Shown here piece by piece: positions 8,271 through 18,757 of a DNA stretch of 41,557 bases. The stretch is from the NCBI RefSeq assembly GCF_001439605.1, contig NZ_LMBX01000035.1, positions 1 to 41,557 on the forward strand. The letters run 5' to 3'. Positions within the stretch are counted from its first letter, which is position 1; each line of letters starts with the position of its first letter. This DNA is from Cytobacillus praedii. GTDB taxonomy: Bacteria; Bacillota; Bacilli; Bacillales; Cytobacillaceae. The position numbers were made by a program, and so were the translations under genes. The notes beneath the pieces were generated by a model that saw only the letters and a list, made by a program, of their open reading frames with translations, was not told the DNA's origin and searched no databases.

Positions 8271-9110
8271 ATGAAAAAATTATTTGCTTTATTTATTATT
8301 GCTTTATTAACAGTATCCTTAGCTGCTTGCGGCAGTAGTGAAGAAAAAGGATCCTCTGGCGGGGAAAGCAAAGACGGAAATAAAAAGTTAGTTGTTGGAG
8401 CATCTGCTGTGCCGCATGCAGAGGTTTTAGAAGAAGCTAAGCCTTTATTAGCTGAAAAAGGCATTGACTTAGAAGTTCAAGTGTTTACAGACTATGTGCT
8501 GCCAAACGTTACATTAAAAGATAAGGAACTTGATGCGAATTATTTCCAAACACCGGGCTATTTAGCATTGCAAATGGAAGAAAATAAAGATTTCGACTTT
8601 GTAAGTGTGGGTGAAATTCATCAGGAGCCAATTGGGATTTATTCTAAGAAATATGATAGCCTAGAAGATCTTCCAGATGGAGCAAAGATTATTATGAGTG
8701 ATTCATTTAGTGATCATGGCCGTATTTTACCGATTTTTGAAAAGGCAGGGGTTATCAAGTTAAAAGAAGGCGTTGGAGCAAATGCACGTGTTGAGGATAT
8801 TGTTGAGAATCCGAAAAATTTTGATTTCACTACTTTAATAGAGGCGAAATTACTGGCTTCATCTTTTGAAAGCGGTGAAGGCGACGCTGTAGCGATCAAC
8901 ACAAACTATGCACTGGAAGGCGGAATCAATATTAAAGAAGATGGAATTGCTTTTGAGGGCAGTGATGTTGTTCCGGCTAACTTAGTGGTGGTTCGTTCAG
9001 AAGACAAAGATCGAGAAGAAATCAAAACATTAGTTGAAGTTCTTAAATCTAAAGAAATTCAAGATTTTATTAAAGAAAAATATCAAGGTGCTGTTATTTC
9101 AGTACAATAA
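8271..9110 (+). CDS. metQ: Methionine-binding lipoprotein MetQ
   Basis: A 279-aa NlpA-family substrate-binding protein, lipid-anchored outside the membrane. The signal peptide MKKLFALFIIALL is followed by the lipobox VSLAAC with the lipidated Cys at residue 20, then a Ser/Gly-rich linker. The mature part shows the family motifs VPHAEVLE and LDANYFQTPGYL. ATG 8271 follows AAGGAGAAG at 8257-8265. It is the last gene of the metNPQ operon and has a strong terminator directly after. Confidence 0.96.
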   Translation: MKKLFALFIIALLTVSLAACGSSEEKGSSGGESKDGNKKLVVGASAVPHAEVLEEAKPLLAEKGIDLEVQVFTDYVLPNVTLKDKELDANYFQTPGYLALQMEENKDFDFVSVGEIHQEPIGIYSKKYDSLEDLPDGAKIIMSDSFSDHGRILPIFEKAGVIKLKEGVGANARVEDIVENPKNFDFTTLIEAKLLASSFESGEGDAVAINTNYALEGGINIKEDGIAFEGSDVVPANLVVVRSEDKDREEIKTLVEVLKSKEIQDFIKEKYQGAVISVQ

Positions 9111-9116
9111 GGTATG

Positions 9117-9151
9117 AAGGCAAGTGCGAACAACAAGCACTTGCCTTTTCA
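9117..9151 (+). terminator. Terminator after metQ
   Basis: The 11-bp stem aaggcaagtgc (9117-9127) pairs with gcacttgcctt (9137-9147) and runs into Ts. Confidence 0.92.
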
Positions 9152-9193
9152 TTTGATTTTATTCACATGAATATTGAATGATATATGCGGAAT

Positions 9194-9235
9194 TTGCTCG
9201 TATTGTAAGCATGATATAAATGAAAGCGTTTTAAA
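9194..9235 (+). promoter_or_regulatory. Putative cre (CcpA) site by a weak promoter
   Basis: ATGAAAGCGTTTTAAA at 9220-9235 agrees with 13 of 14 positions of the CcpA consensus TGWAARCGYTWNCW. It also contains the palindrome gcgttttaaacgc. A weak promoter-like pair (TTGCTC at 9194, TATAAA at 9215, spacing 15) lies directly upstream. The site would place the small gene at 9332 under carbon control. This is inference only. Confidence 0.4.
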
Positions 9236-9331
9236 CGCAATAATTCAATTTTCTGCATTTAATTTCAGCTAATTTCGTCATTGTATTACATCTAGTGGAG
9301 ATGTTAAAATTTGAACGTAAATTAAATCGCA

Positions 9332-9538
9332 ATGACGAAAGGATTGGTTTTTATTAACCAGCTACAGTTGAATTACACAAGCGATATGGAAAAGGCAATG
9401 CATGGAGCCCATGGTGTAGGGTATGAAACTTACAGTAGAAAGCATGAGGTTCGAATGAAGGTTGAAAAAAGACGCCAGGAAGAACATATTAAATGTCAGC
9501 AAATGATTGCTAATTTAGAGAAGAAGGTTCATTCCTAA
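9332..9538 (+). CDS. Small orphan protein, unrecognised
   Basis: An open frame of 68 codons between metQ and sufC. The product is highly charged and hydrophilic, with a C-terminal helix rich in Arg, Lys and Glu (KVEKRRQEEHIKCQQ) likely to form a short amphipathic or coiled coil, and no signal or membrane segment. The ribosome binding site before ATG 9332 is poor, so initiation at an inner ATG (9386 or 9398) is possible. It stands alone, with a cre-like box upstream and a good terminator directly downstream, which argues for a real transcript. B. subtilis has a different gene (yurZ) in this place. I assign no function. Confidence 0.45.
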   Translation: MTKGLVFINQLQLNYTSDMEKAMHGAHGVGYETYSRKHEVRMKVEKRRQEEHIKCQQMIANLEKKVHS

Positions 9539-9565
9539 AGCTGCACTATATAATAATGAAGAAAG

Positions 9566-9609
9566 AGAGAAATCAGCAAAAAAATATACATTGCTGATTT
9601 CTCTTTTTA
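9566..9609 (+). terminator. Terminator after the small orphan gene
   Basis: A 13-bp stem: agagaaatcagca (9566-9578) pairs with tgctgatttctct (9592-9604), followed by Ts. Confidence 0.9.
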
Positions 9610-9652
9610 TTTGCCGTTTTTTTCTCGTCTCTGAAAAAGCCGGCTCTGCTTT

Positions 9653-9681
9653 TTGTACCAAAAATCTTGTGGTATTATTAT
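9653..9681 (+). promoter_or_regulatory. Putative upstream promoter of the suf operon
   Basis: TTGTAC (9653-9658) and TATTAT (9676-9681) are 17 bp apart. It would give a leader of about 300 nt before sufC. The 9610-9995 gap holds no gene. Confidence 0.4.
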
Positions 9682-9719
9682 ACTGAAAATTCATGTTTTC
9701 TTATTAGTGATTGAGTTAT

Positions 9720-9734
9720 AAAGAATGATTCTCA
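9720..9734. promoter_or_regulatory. Fur-box-like palindrome upstream of sufC
   Basis: AAAGAATGATTCTCA matches 13 of 15 positions of a TGAGAATnATTCTCA-type 7-1-7 Fur site. It lies about 40 bp downstream of the putative -10 at 9676. Two TGAGAAT half-sites follow as direct repeats at 9922-9928 and 9933-9939, 11 bp apart. Regulator identity is inferred from the motif only. Confidence 0.4.
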
Positions 9735-9995
9735 ATTAGCTAATTTTATTACATGAAAAAAATGCAGGATGGTAAGAATAAATAGGTAAAAGAATAGGAT
9801 TATTATTTCAGTGAGAGATAGGAAAGAAACTAGGTTTCAAGCGCTTTAGTATTTCTGTATAAATATGTTGTTAATGGGTTGAAAGAGTTGCTAACAGATT
9901 TCATTTGTTATAAGATTGTAATGAGAATAAAATGAGAATAGAAGGTTGCGGCATGGCCGTAATATAAATCTTCTTTTATTGATGGAGGTATAGTA

Positions 9996-10781
9996 ATGGC
10001 AGGTTCAAAATTAACAATTAAAGATCTTCATGTTTCTATTGAAGACAAAGAAATATTAAAAGGTGTCAATCTTGAAATTAAAGGCGGAGAAATCCATGCG
10101 ATCATGGGGCCGAATGGAACAGGGAAGTCAACCCTATCATCTGCTATCATGGGCCATCCAAAATATGAAGTAACAAGCGGAAGTGTAACTTTAGATGGGG
10201 AAGATGTATTAGAAATGGAAGTTGACGAACGTGCACGCGCGGGTCTATTTCTTGCTATGCAATACCCAAGTGAAATTACTGGTGTAACGAACGCGGATTT
10301 CTTGCGTTCAGCAATCAATAGCCGTCTTGAAGAGGGAAATGAAATTTCATTAATGAAATTTATTCGCAAGATGGATAGCAAAATGGAATTCCTTGAGATG
10401 GACCAGGATATGGCTCAACGCTATTTAAATGAAGGATTCTCAGGCGGAGAGAAGAAGCGCAATGAAATTCTTCAGCTTATGATGATCGAACCAAAGATTG
10501 CTATTCTTGATGAAATTGATTCAGGTCTTGATATTGATGCATTAAAGGTTGTTTCAAAAGGAATTAACGAAATGCGTGGAGAAGAGTTTGGATGCCTAAT
10601 CATCACTCACTATCAACGTTTATTAAACTACATTACTCCTGACTATGTACACGTAATGATGCAAGGCCGCATTGTGAAATCTGGCGGTCCTGAACTTGCA
10701 CAGCGCCTAGAGTCAGAAGGATATGACTGGATTAAGAAAGAACTCGGTATTGAAGACGAAACAGTTGGCCAAGAAGCGTAA
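9996..10781 (+). CDS. sufC: SUF Fe-S assembly ATPase SufC
   Basis: A 261-aa ABC-type soluble ATPase. Walker A is GPNGTGKST (38-46), the signature is FSGGEKKR (148-155), and Walker B is IAILDEID (168-175). SufC powers the SufBCD scaffold on which SufS- and SufU-delivered sulfur is built into Fe-S clusters. Start ATG 9996 follows GGAGGT. It is the first gene of a five-gene cluster in the standard Firmicute order sufC-D-S-U-B. Confidence 0.98.
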   Translation: MAGSKLTIKDLHVSIEDKEILKGVNLEIKGGEIHAIMGPNGTGKSTLSSAIMGHPKYEVTSGSVTLDGEDVLEMEVDERARAGLFLAMQYPSEITGVTNADFLRSAINSRLEEGNEISLMKFIRKMDSKMEFLEMDQDMAQRYLNEGFSGGEKKRNEILQLMMIEPKIAILDEIDSGLDIDALKVVSKGINEMRGEEFGCLIITHYQRLLNYITPDYVHVMMQGRIVKSGGPELAQRLESEGYDWIKKELGIEDETVGQEA

Positions 10782-10799
10782 TTTGTTAGGAGGATCATT

Positions 10800-13760
<2,961 letters not shown>

Positions 13761-13800
13761 TCTCCTTAATAAATTGATCCTAGGCCGATAAATTATAGTT

Positions 13801-13823
13801 GATTGGGCCTTTAAGGTCCAATC
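13801..13823 (+). other. Intercistronic hairpin between sufU and sufB
   Basis: gattgggcctt and aaggtccaatc are complementary over 11 positions (one G-U) with almost no loop, so about 8-9 pairs would form. No T-run follows, so it is unlikely to be an intrinsic terminator. It may be a processing or stability element that sets sufB apart. Confidence 0.6.
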
Positions 13824-13847
13824 GCAAATGAATGGAGGAATACGACG

Positions 13848-15245
13848 ATGGCAAAAAAGATGCCGGAAATTGGCGATTATAAATATGGTTTTGCCGATAA
13901 GGACGTTTCCATTTTCCGATCAAAACGCGGTTTAACGAAAGAGATTGTTGAAGAGATTTCAAAAATGAAGCAAGAGCCACAATGGATGCTTGACTTCCGT
14001 TTAAAATCATTGGAGCATTTCTACAACATGCCTATGCCGCAATGGGGCGGAGATTTAGCGTCATTAAACTTTGATGAAATCACATATTATGTAAAACCAT
14101 CTGAAAAGACAGAGAAATCATGGGATGAAGTACCTGAGGAAATTAAACAAACGTTTGATAAGCTCGGGATTCCAGAAGCTGAGCAAAAGTATTTAGCTGG
14201 TGTATCCGCTCAATACGAATCAGAGGTTGTTTATCATAACATGCAGGAAGATCTTGAAGCACAAGGGATCGTATTTAAGGATACAGATTCTGCTCTACGT
14301 GAGAACGAAGACCTTTTCCGTGAGCATTGGGCGAAAGTGATTCCGCCAACAGATAATAAGTTTGCTGCACTAAACTCTGCTGTTTGGTCAGGCGGTTCTT
14401 TCATCTATGTTCCAAAAGGAATTAAAGTGGAAACTCCGTTACAAGCATACTTCCGCATCAACTCTGAGAATATGGGCCAATTTGAGCGTACATTAATCAT
14501 TGTTGATGAAGGTGCTCATGTACACTATGTTGAGGGATGTACAGCTCCTGTTTATACGACAAACTCCCTTCATAGTGCGGTAGTTGAAATCATCATCAAA
14601 AAGGATGCATATTGCCGCTATACAACAATCCAAAACTGGGCAAACAACGTATACAATCTTGTTACAAAGCGTGCTGTTTGTGAAGCCAATGCAACAATGG
14701 AATGGATTGACGGGAATATTGGATCAAAATTAACAATGAAGTATCCAGCTGTTATTCTAAAAGGTGAAGGCGCTCGTGGAATGACACTTTCAATTGCGAT
14801 TGCAGGTAAAGGTCAGCACCAGGATGCTGGTGCAAAAATGATTCACCTTGCACCAAATACATCTTCTACGATTGTATCTAAATCGATTTCTAAGCACGGC
14901 GGTAAAGTAACATATCGTGGGATTGTTCAATTTGGCCGTAAGGCTGATGGTGCTCGTGCAAATATTGAGTGTGATACGTTAATTATGGATAATCAATCAA
15001 CTTCAGATACGATTCCATATAACGAAATCATGAACGATAATATCTCGTTAGAGCATGAAGCGAAGGTTTCCAAGGTTTCAGAAGAGCAATTATTCTATCT
15101 AATGAGCCGCGGAATCTCTGAACAAGAAGCAACTGAAATGATTGTAATGGGCTTTATTGAGCCATTTACGAAAGAACTTCCAATGGAGTATGCGGTAGAA
15201 ATGAACCGTTTGATCAAGTTCGAAATGGAAGGCTCAATCGGTTAA
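13848..15245 (+). CDS. sufB: SUF scaffold protein SufB
   Basis: A 465-aa core of the SufBCD scaffold, full length for the family. It holds the Cys-bearing strands of the beta-helix ([19 protein letters not shown]) where a cluster can form, and ends with the shared [17 protein letters not shown] segment. ATG 13848 follows GGAGG. The gap of 87 nt after sufU is larger than elsewhere in the operon and carries a hairpin. The operon ends in a strong terminator. Confidence 0.98.
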   Translation: MAKKMPEIGDYKYGFADKDVSIFRSKRGLTKEIVEEISKMKQEPQWMLDFRLKSLEHFYNMPMPQWGGDLASLNFDEITYYVKPSEKTEKSWDEVPEEIKQTFDKLGIPEAEQKYLAGVSAQYESEVVYHNMQEDLEAQGIVFKDTDSALRENEDLFREHWAKVIPPTDNKFAALNSAVWSGGSFIYVPKGIKVETPLQAYFRINSENMGQFERTLIIVDEGAHVHYVEGCTAPVYTTNSLHSAVVEIIIKKDAYCRYTTIQNWANNVYNLVTKRAVCEANATMEWIDGNIGSKLTMKYPAVILKGEGARGMTLSIAIAGKGQHQDAGAKMIHLAPNTSSTIVSKSISKHGGKVTYRGIVQFGRKADGARANIECDTLIMDNQSTSDTIPYNEIMNDNISLEHEAKVSKVSEEQLFYLMSRGISEQEATEMIVMGFIEPFTKELPMEYAVEMNRLIKFEMEGSIG

Positions 15246-15260
15246 TAAATAATTAAAATT

Positions 15261-15296
15261 AAACCACTCACTAAATTGGTGAGTGGTTTAATTTTA
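15261..15296 (+). terminator. Terminator of the suf operon
   Basis: aaaccactcac (15261-15271) pairs with gtgagtggttt (15279-15289), followed by a T-rich tail. Confidence 0.92.
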
Positions 15297-15349
15297 TATA
15301 CAGTTGGTTATATAATTTTAAAGGTAGCGAGAGCGGCATACCGTTTAAA

Positions 15350-15630
15350 ATTCCATAATCAGCTTTAATGAGACAAGGAGCATGATGATCCAAAGGAAAG
15401 TGTCCCATAGCCATCTTCAATGAGACAAGGAACATGAAAAACCAAAAGAAAGTGTCCCATAGCCATCTTCAATGAGACAAGGAACGTGATAAATCAAAAG
15501 AAAATGTCTCATAGCCATCTTCAATGAGACAAGGAACATGAAAAACCAAAAGAAAATGTCTCACAGCCAGCCTTAATGAGACAATTCACATGAAAACTAA
15601 AAGAAAGTGTCCCATAGCTAGCTTTAATAA
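15350..15630. repeat. 52-bp tandem repeat array, five copies
   Basis: Units begin at 15367, 15419, 15471, 15523 and 15575 (period exactly 52), with a decayed copy at 15626 and a half copy before 15367. Each unit starts aatgagacaagg and carries TGTCTCA or TGTCCCA about 33 bp further. TGAGACA and TGTCTCA are exact inverted arms in units 3 and 4. No ribosome binding site or long open frame is associated. The rest of the 15297-15765 gap shows nothing I can name. Confidence 0.95.
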
Positions 15631-15765
15631 GAAAATGAATAGTATTCCCCCGTGCAGCTTACTATGTGACAATGAATAAGATACTGAAAAATATGTTCAA
15701 TAGCCAATTTAGGGAAGAGAGCCGATTCTATTTAACTTACTGCTATCACATTGGAGGTGTGCAGG

Positions 15766-16605
15766 ATGATTGTAATTGGAGTAACTGGATGGGGAGACCA
15801 CGATACCTTATATACTAATCCAATTTCCCAAGGTGAGAAGTTGAGGGTGTATGGGAGTCATTTTCCAACAGTTGAAGTTGATGCTTCCTTTTATGCTGTC
15901 CAGCCAAAGCGGAATGCAGAAAAATGGATGAAAGACACTCCGAAGACCTTTCAATTTATTGTGAAAGCTTATCAAGGAATGACAGGTCATGAAAGAGGGG
16001 AAATTCCATTCCAGGATAAGGGTGAAATGTTTGCCGCTTTTAAGGATTCTTTAGAGCCCTATAGGAATAAGCTTGCGATGGTGCTTTTTCAATTTCCTCC
16101 ATGGTTTGACTGTAAAAAGCAAAATGTCGATTATTTGCGCTGGTGTAAAGCGCAAATGGGCGATATCCCCTGTGCATTAGAATTCCGGCATCAGTCCTGG
16201 TTTCATCCTGCATTTAAGGATAAAACCATCCGCTTTATGAAAGAGGAAGGGTGGATTCATAGTATTTGTGATGAGCCACAGGCAGGCACTGGCTCCATTC
16301 CGATTGTGCTTGAACCAACTAATAAAGAAAAGGTTTTAGTAAGGTTTCACGGACGTAATATTCATGGCTGGCAAAAGAAAAATGCAGAGAATTGGCGAGA
16401 AGTCAGATATTTGTATCGGTACAATGAGAATGAACTTACTGAATGGGCAGAGCGGCTAAAAGAATTAGAAAAAAGGTGCAAAACGGTATATGCAGTTTTT
16501 AACAATAATTCAGGCGGAGATGCGGCTGACAATGCGAAACAGCTTATACACATGTTAAATATTGAATATAGAGATCTTGCCCCAAGGCAATTGGAGTTAT
16601 TTTAA
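15766..16605 (+). CDS. yunF: DUF72-family protein YunF
   Basis: A 279-aa soluble protein of the DUF72 (YecE/YunF) family, which adopts a TIM-barrel fold. Recognisable parts are an N-terminal IGVTGWGDHDTLY, VDASFYA, the strand with LEFRHQSW, and VRFHGRN. The enzymatic activity of the family is unknown. The motif-bearing acidic and His residues suggest a barrel enzyme. ATG 15766 lies 8 nt after GGAGGT. The in-frame TTG 15751 overlaps that site. It is followed by yunC as in B. subtilis. Confidence 0.93.
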   Translation: MIVIGVTGWGDHDTLYTNPISQGEKLRVYGSHFPTVEVDASFYAVQPKRNAEKWMKDTPKTFQFIVKAYQGMTGHERGEIPFQDKGEMFAAFKDSLEPYRNKLAMVLFQFPPWFDCKKQNVDYLRWCKAQMGDIPCALEFRHQSWFHPAFKDKTIRFMKEEGWIHSICDEPQAGTGSIPIVLEPTNKEKVLVRFHGRNIHGWQKKNAENWREVRYLYRYNENELTEWAERLKELEKRCKTVYAVFNNNSGGDAADNAKQLIHMLNIEYRDLAPRQLELF

Positions 16606-16670
16606 AAATCATTACACGCATTTCTAACCACTAGCATAATTTGATAGAGAGGGAAAGGAGTGCTTGATTC

Positions 16671-16973
16671 ATGATTGATTTAAAACCTATTGATATAAAG
16701 GGGTATACATTCCTATGCGTCTCCGTGGAGCTGCCGAAAACAAATTTACTTGTTGTGACAAATGATAAAGGATATATTATGTGTGGTGCACTTGATGTCG
16801 CATTACTAAATGAGAAATTAAAGGATCGGAAAGTAATCGCTGGCAGGGCAGTTGGGGTAAAAACAATTGAACAGCTTCTTGAAGCACCGCTGGAATCCGT
16901 CACGTATGAGGCAGAGTCGTTGGGCATTCATCGAGGAATGATAGGAAAAGAAGCTTTACTTAAAATGGTATAA
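16671..16973 (+). CDS. yunC: DUF1805 protein YunC
   Basis: A 100-aa conserved protein of unknown function, the usual size of YunC. It shows a compact alpha/beta pattern with a Cys-bearing loop (IMCGALDVALL) and the conserved motif GRAVGVKTIEQLL. No membrane or signal sequence. ATG 16671 follows AAAGGAGTG. Located 65 nt after yunF. Confidence 0.92.
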   Translation: MIDLKPIDIKGYTFLCVSVELPKTNLLVVTNDKGYIMCGALDVALLNEKLKDRKVIAGRAVGVKTIEQLLEAPLESVTYEAESLGIHRGMIGKEALLKMV

Positions 16974-17036
16974 AGGCAAGCCAATCGAGCGTCCACAAAA
17001 TTTTGTGGAATAGACTTTGATTGGCATGCCTTTTCT
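16974..17036 (+). terminator. Terminator after yunC
   Basis: aaggcaagccaatc pairs with gattggcatgcctt. An inner perfect hairpin ccacaaaa/ttttgtgg lies within, and Ts follow. Confidence 0.85.
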
Positions 17037-17129
17037 TATGTTTTCTCATTTCAATATTTTTCGACATAATTAGTGTCTTATCTGTCACTTTTTAGCGAAA
17101 AAGGTTATTATAGTTAAAGGTGATAATGT

Positions 17130-17186
17130 ATGAGAACGACAATGGAAAAACTTCTGGAATGTTATAGGAGTAATTTATGCGATTAG
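17130..17186 (+). other. Possible 18-codon leader ORF overlapping the HD-GYP gene
   Basis: ATG 17130 has AAAGGTG 7 nt before it and opens an 18-codon frame (MRTTMEKLLECYRSNLCD) that ends at 17186, ten bases into the HD-GYP gene in another frame. It could couple translation of the two. No other support. Confidence 0.3.
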
Positions 17187-18262
17187 TAACAACCTCATCC
17201 GTAGAAGCTGGTACGATACTAGCAAAGACCATTTATAATGAAACAGGGCAAATCTTGCTTAGTGAGGGTGTTGAACTGAAAGAAAGTATGATTCAGCGCT
17301 TAAATTCATTAGGAATTAGTTATATTTTTATAAAAGATAGTCAAACGGATGATATTGAATACAAAGGAACACTGTCTGATCCAATCCGAAGAAAAGCTAT
17401 TCAGACAATAAATTCGACCTTTTTGGAGATCCAAAAGGATTCAAGTATATCAAGTTCCTTTGTAGTGGAAAAGGCTTCAAGACGTCTATCTGACTTGATT
17501 CGCTTTCTAATGACGGAGTTAGGAAGCAATAAAGAACTATTAAATTTACTTTCAGATGCTTATACACACGATAACTATATCTTTACCCATTCGTTAAATG
17601 TCACATTATACTCATTAGCGCTTGGATTGGAGCTGAAACTTTCACCGAAGGAATTGGAAACTTTAGGACTAGGGGCTATTTTCCATGACATTGGGAAGCT
17701 GCAGGTGCCGTTAGATGTTTTGTTAAAACCAGGGAGATTAACGGAAGAAGAGTATGTTGCAATTAAAGAACATGCGGAAGCTGGTTTTCAAATTTTGAGA
17801 AAGGTGCAAACCATCCCTCTTTTAGTTGCACATTGTGCTTATCAGCATCACGAACGGATCGATGGTTCGGGCTATCCTAGAGGAATTACGGGACAGGATA
17901 TACACTTTTTTGGGAAAATTATTGCGGTTGCAGATGTATTTGATGCAGTAACATCGAATCGTGTCTATCGGAAAGCCATGCTGCCGCATGAAGGGTTAGA
18001 AATTCTTTACGCTGGTTCAGGAACCTTATTTGAACAGAAAATTGTAGAAGCCTTTCGATTAGCGGTTGCCATCTATCCAGTTGGGATAACGGTAGAGTTA
18101 AATGATGGAAGAAAAGGAATTGTTACTGGGCAAAATATTGGTCTTGGGGACCGTCCGATTATAAGAATTATGGAGCACAAAGGAGAACAAGTTACTCCAT
18201 ATGAATTAGATATGAAAATAGAATTGAATGTGGTTATAACGGAATGTGACACCGCTTTCTAA
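17177..18262 (+). CDS. HD-GYP domain phosphodiesterase
   Basis: A 361-aa protein. An N-terminal region of about 120 aa with no recognised sensor domain leads into an HD-GYP domain. Metal and catalytic residues are present: H138, the HD pair H170-D171 in FHDIGKL, H199, H224-H225 and the GYP motif in HHERIDGSGYP. This signature belongs to enzymes that hydrolyse cyclic di-GMP or related cyclic dinucleotides. It has no transmembrane segment, so it is cytosolic. ATG 17177 follows ATAGGAG. It stands alone between yunC and the lysine riboswitch and is absent from the B. subtilis neighbourhood as I know it. An EAL protein is also encoded in this window (29826). Confidence 0.92.
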   Translation: MRLVTTSSVEAGTILAKTIYNETGQILLSEGVELKESMIQRLNSLGISYIFIKDSQTDDIEYKGTLSDPIRRKAIQTINSTFLEIQKDSSISSSFVVEKASRRLSDLIRFLMTELGSNKELLNLLSDAYTHDNYIFTHSLNVTLYSLALGLELKLSPKELETLGLGAIFHDIGKLQVPLDVLLKPGRLTEEEYVAIKEHAEAGFQILRKVQTIPLLVAHCAYQHHERIDGSGYPRGITGQDIHFFGKIIAVADVFDAVTSNRVYRKAMLPHEGLEILYAGSGTLFEQKIVEAFRLAVAIYPVGITVELNDGRKGIVTGQNIGLGDRPIIRIMEHKGEQVTPYELDMKIELNVVITECDTAF

Positions 18263-18347
18263 CGTAAAGAAAGTTAAAAGGTTTTCAAAAATGGGGTAAT
18301 CATTTTATTCTGGGAATAAAATGGATACCTTCAATTTATTATAGAAC

Positions 18348-18376
18348 TTGTTACTAACCTATTATTCTGATATAGT
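18348..18376 (+). promoter_or_regulatory. Promoter of the lysine-riboswitch unit
   Basis: TTGTTA (18348-18353) and TATAGT (18371-18376) are 17 bp apart, 20 bp before the aptamer. Confidence 0.7.
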
Positions 18377-18394
18377 AATAAACAATTGAATAAA

Positions 18395-18622
18395 CCTTAT
18401 CATATCCGATGGGGTAGAGGAGCGGAATTTAAGAGTAAGCTGTGTGAGGATGACAACAATGAACACAGTCTAAAGGGAATTCTGCCGAAGCAAATGAATT
18501 TGTGTCAGCAATCATTTGCTGGGGTTACTTTGAATAAGGGTAACACTGTCATTATGAAGGATAAGCGGGAAACCTGCTTTACTAATTCTTCATACTGGGG
18601 AGCTACAGGTCGTGATGGAGAA
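18395..18622 (+). ncRNA. Lysine riboswitch (L-box)
   Basis: The L-box landmarks appear in order: ggggtagaggagcg, aagagtaagctgtgtgagga, aaagggaattctgccgaagc, agcaatcatttgctgggg, the P4 hairpin gttac..gtaacactgtca, and the closing tactggggagctac. The outer strands tatcat and gtgatg can close P1. A 83-codon open frame crosses it but only reads the aptamer. Lysine binding should favour the terminator at 18637. Confidence 0.95.
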
Positions 18623-18636
18623 TCTTATTACTTATA

Positions 18637-18678
18637 AGAGTAATGATAGATCATCTCTATCGTTACTCTTTTTTATTT
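18637..18678 (+). terminator. Lysine-riboswitch terminator
   Basis: agagtaatgatag (18637-18649) pairs with ctatcgttactct (18657-18669), then Ts. attact (18627-18632) can instead pair with agtaat (18639-18644) as an antiterminator. Confidence 0.92.
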
Positions 18679-18757
18679 TTTCATCATTATCCAATCCCCT
18701 TTAAAGAAAGGGATAATCGTTCCATTCGATTCCCAGAATAAAAGAGGAGGAAAAGAA

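Noticed and set aside
9849..9863. A second cre-like stretch (ttcaagcgctttag) before sufC
   Set aside because: It matches only about 10 of 14 positions, so I do not call it.
15350..15630. A CRISPR array
   Set aside because: The units are head-to-tail and near identical along their whole length, without unique spacers, and no cas gene is nearby.
18386..18637. An 83-codon open frame before the NhaC-type gene
   Set aside because: It coincides with the lysine riboswitch aptamer, whose landmarks explain the sequence.
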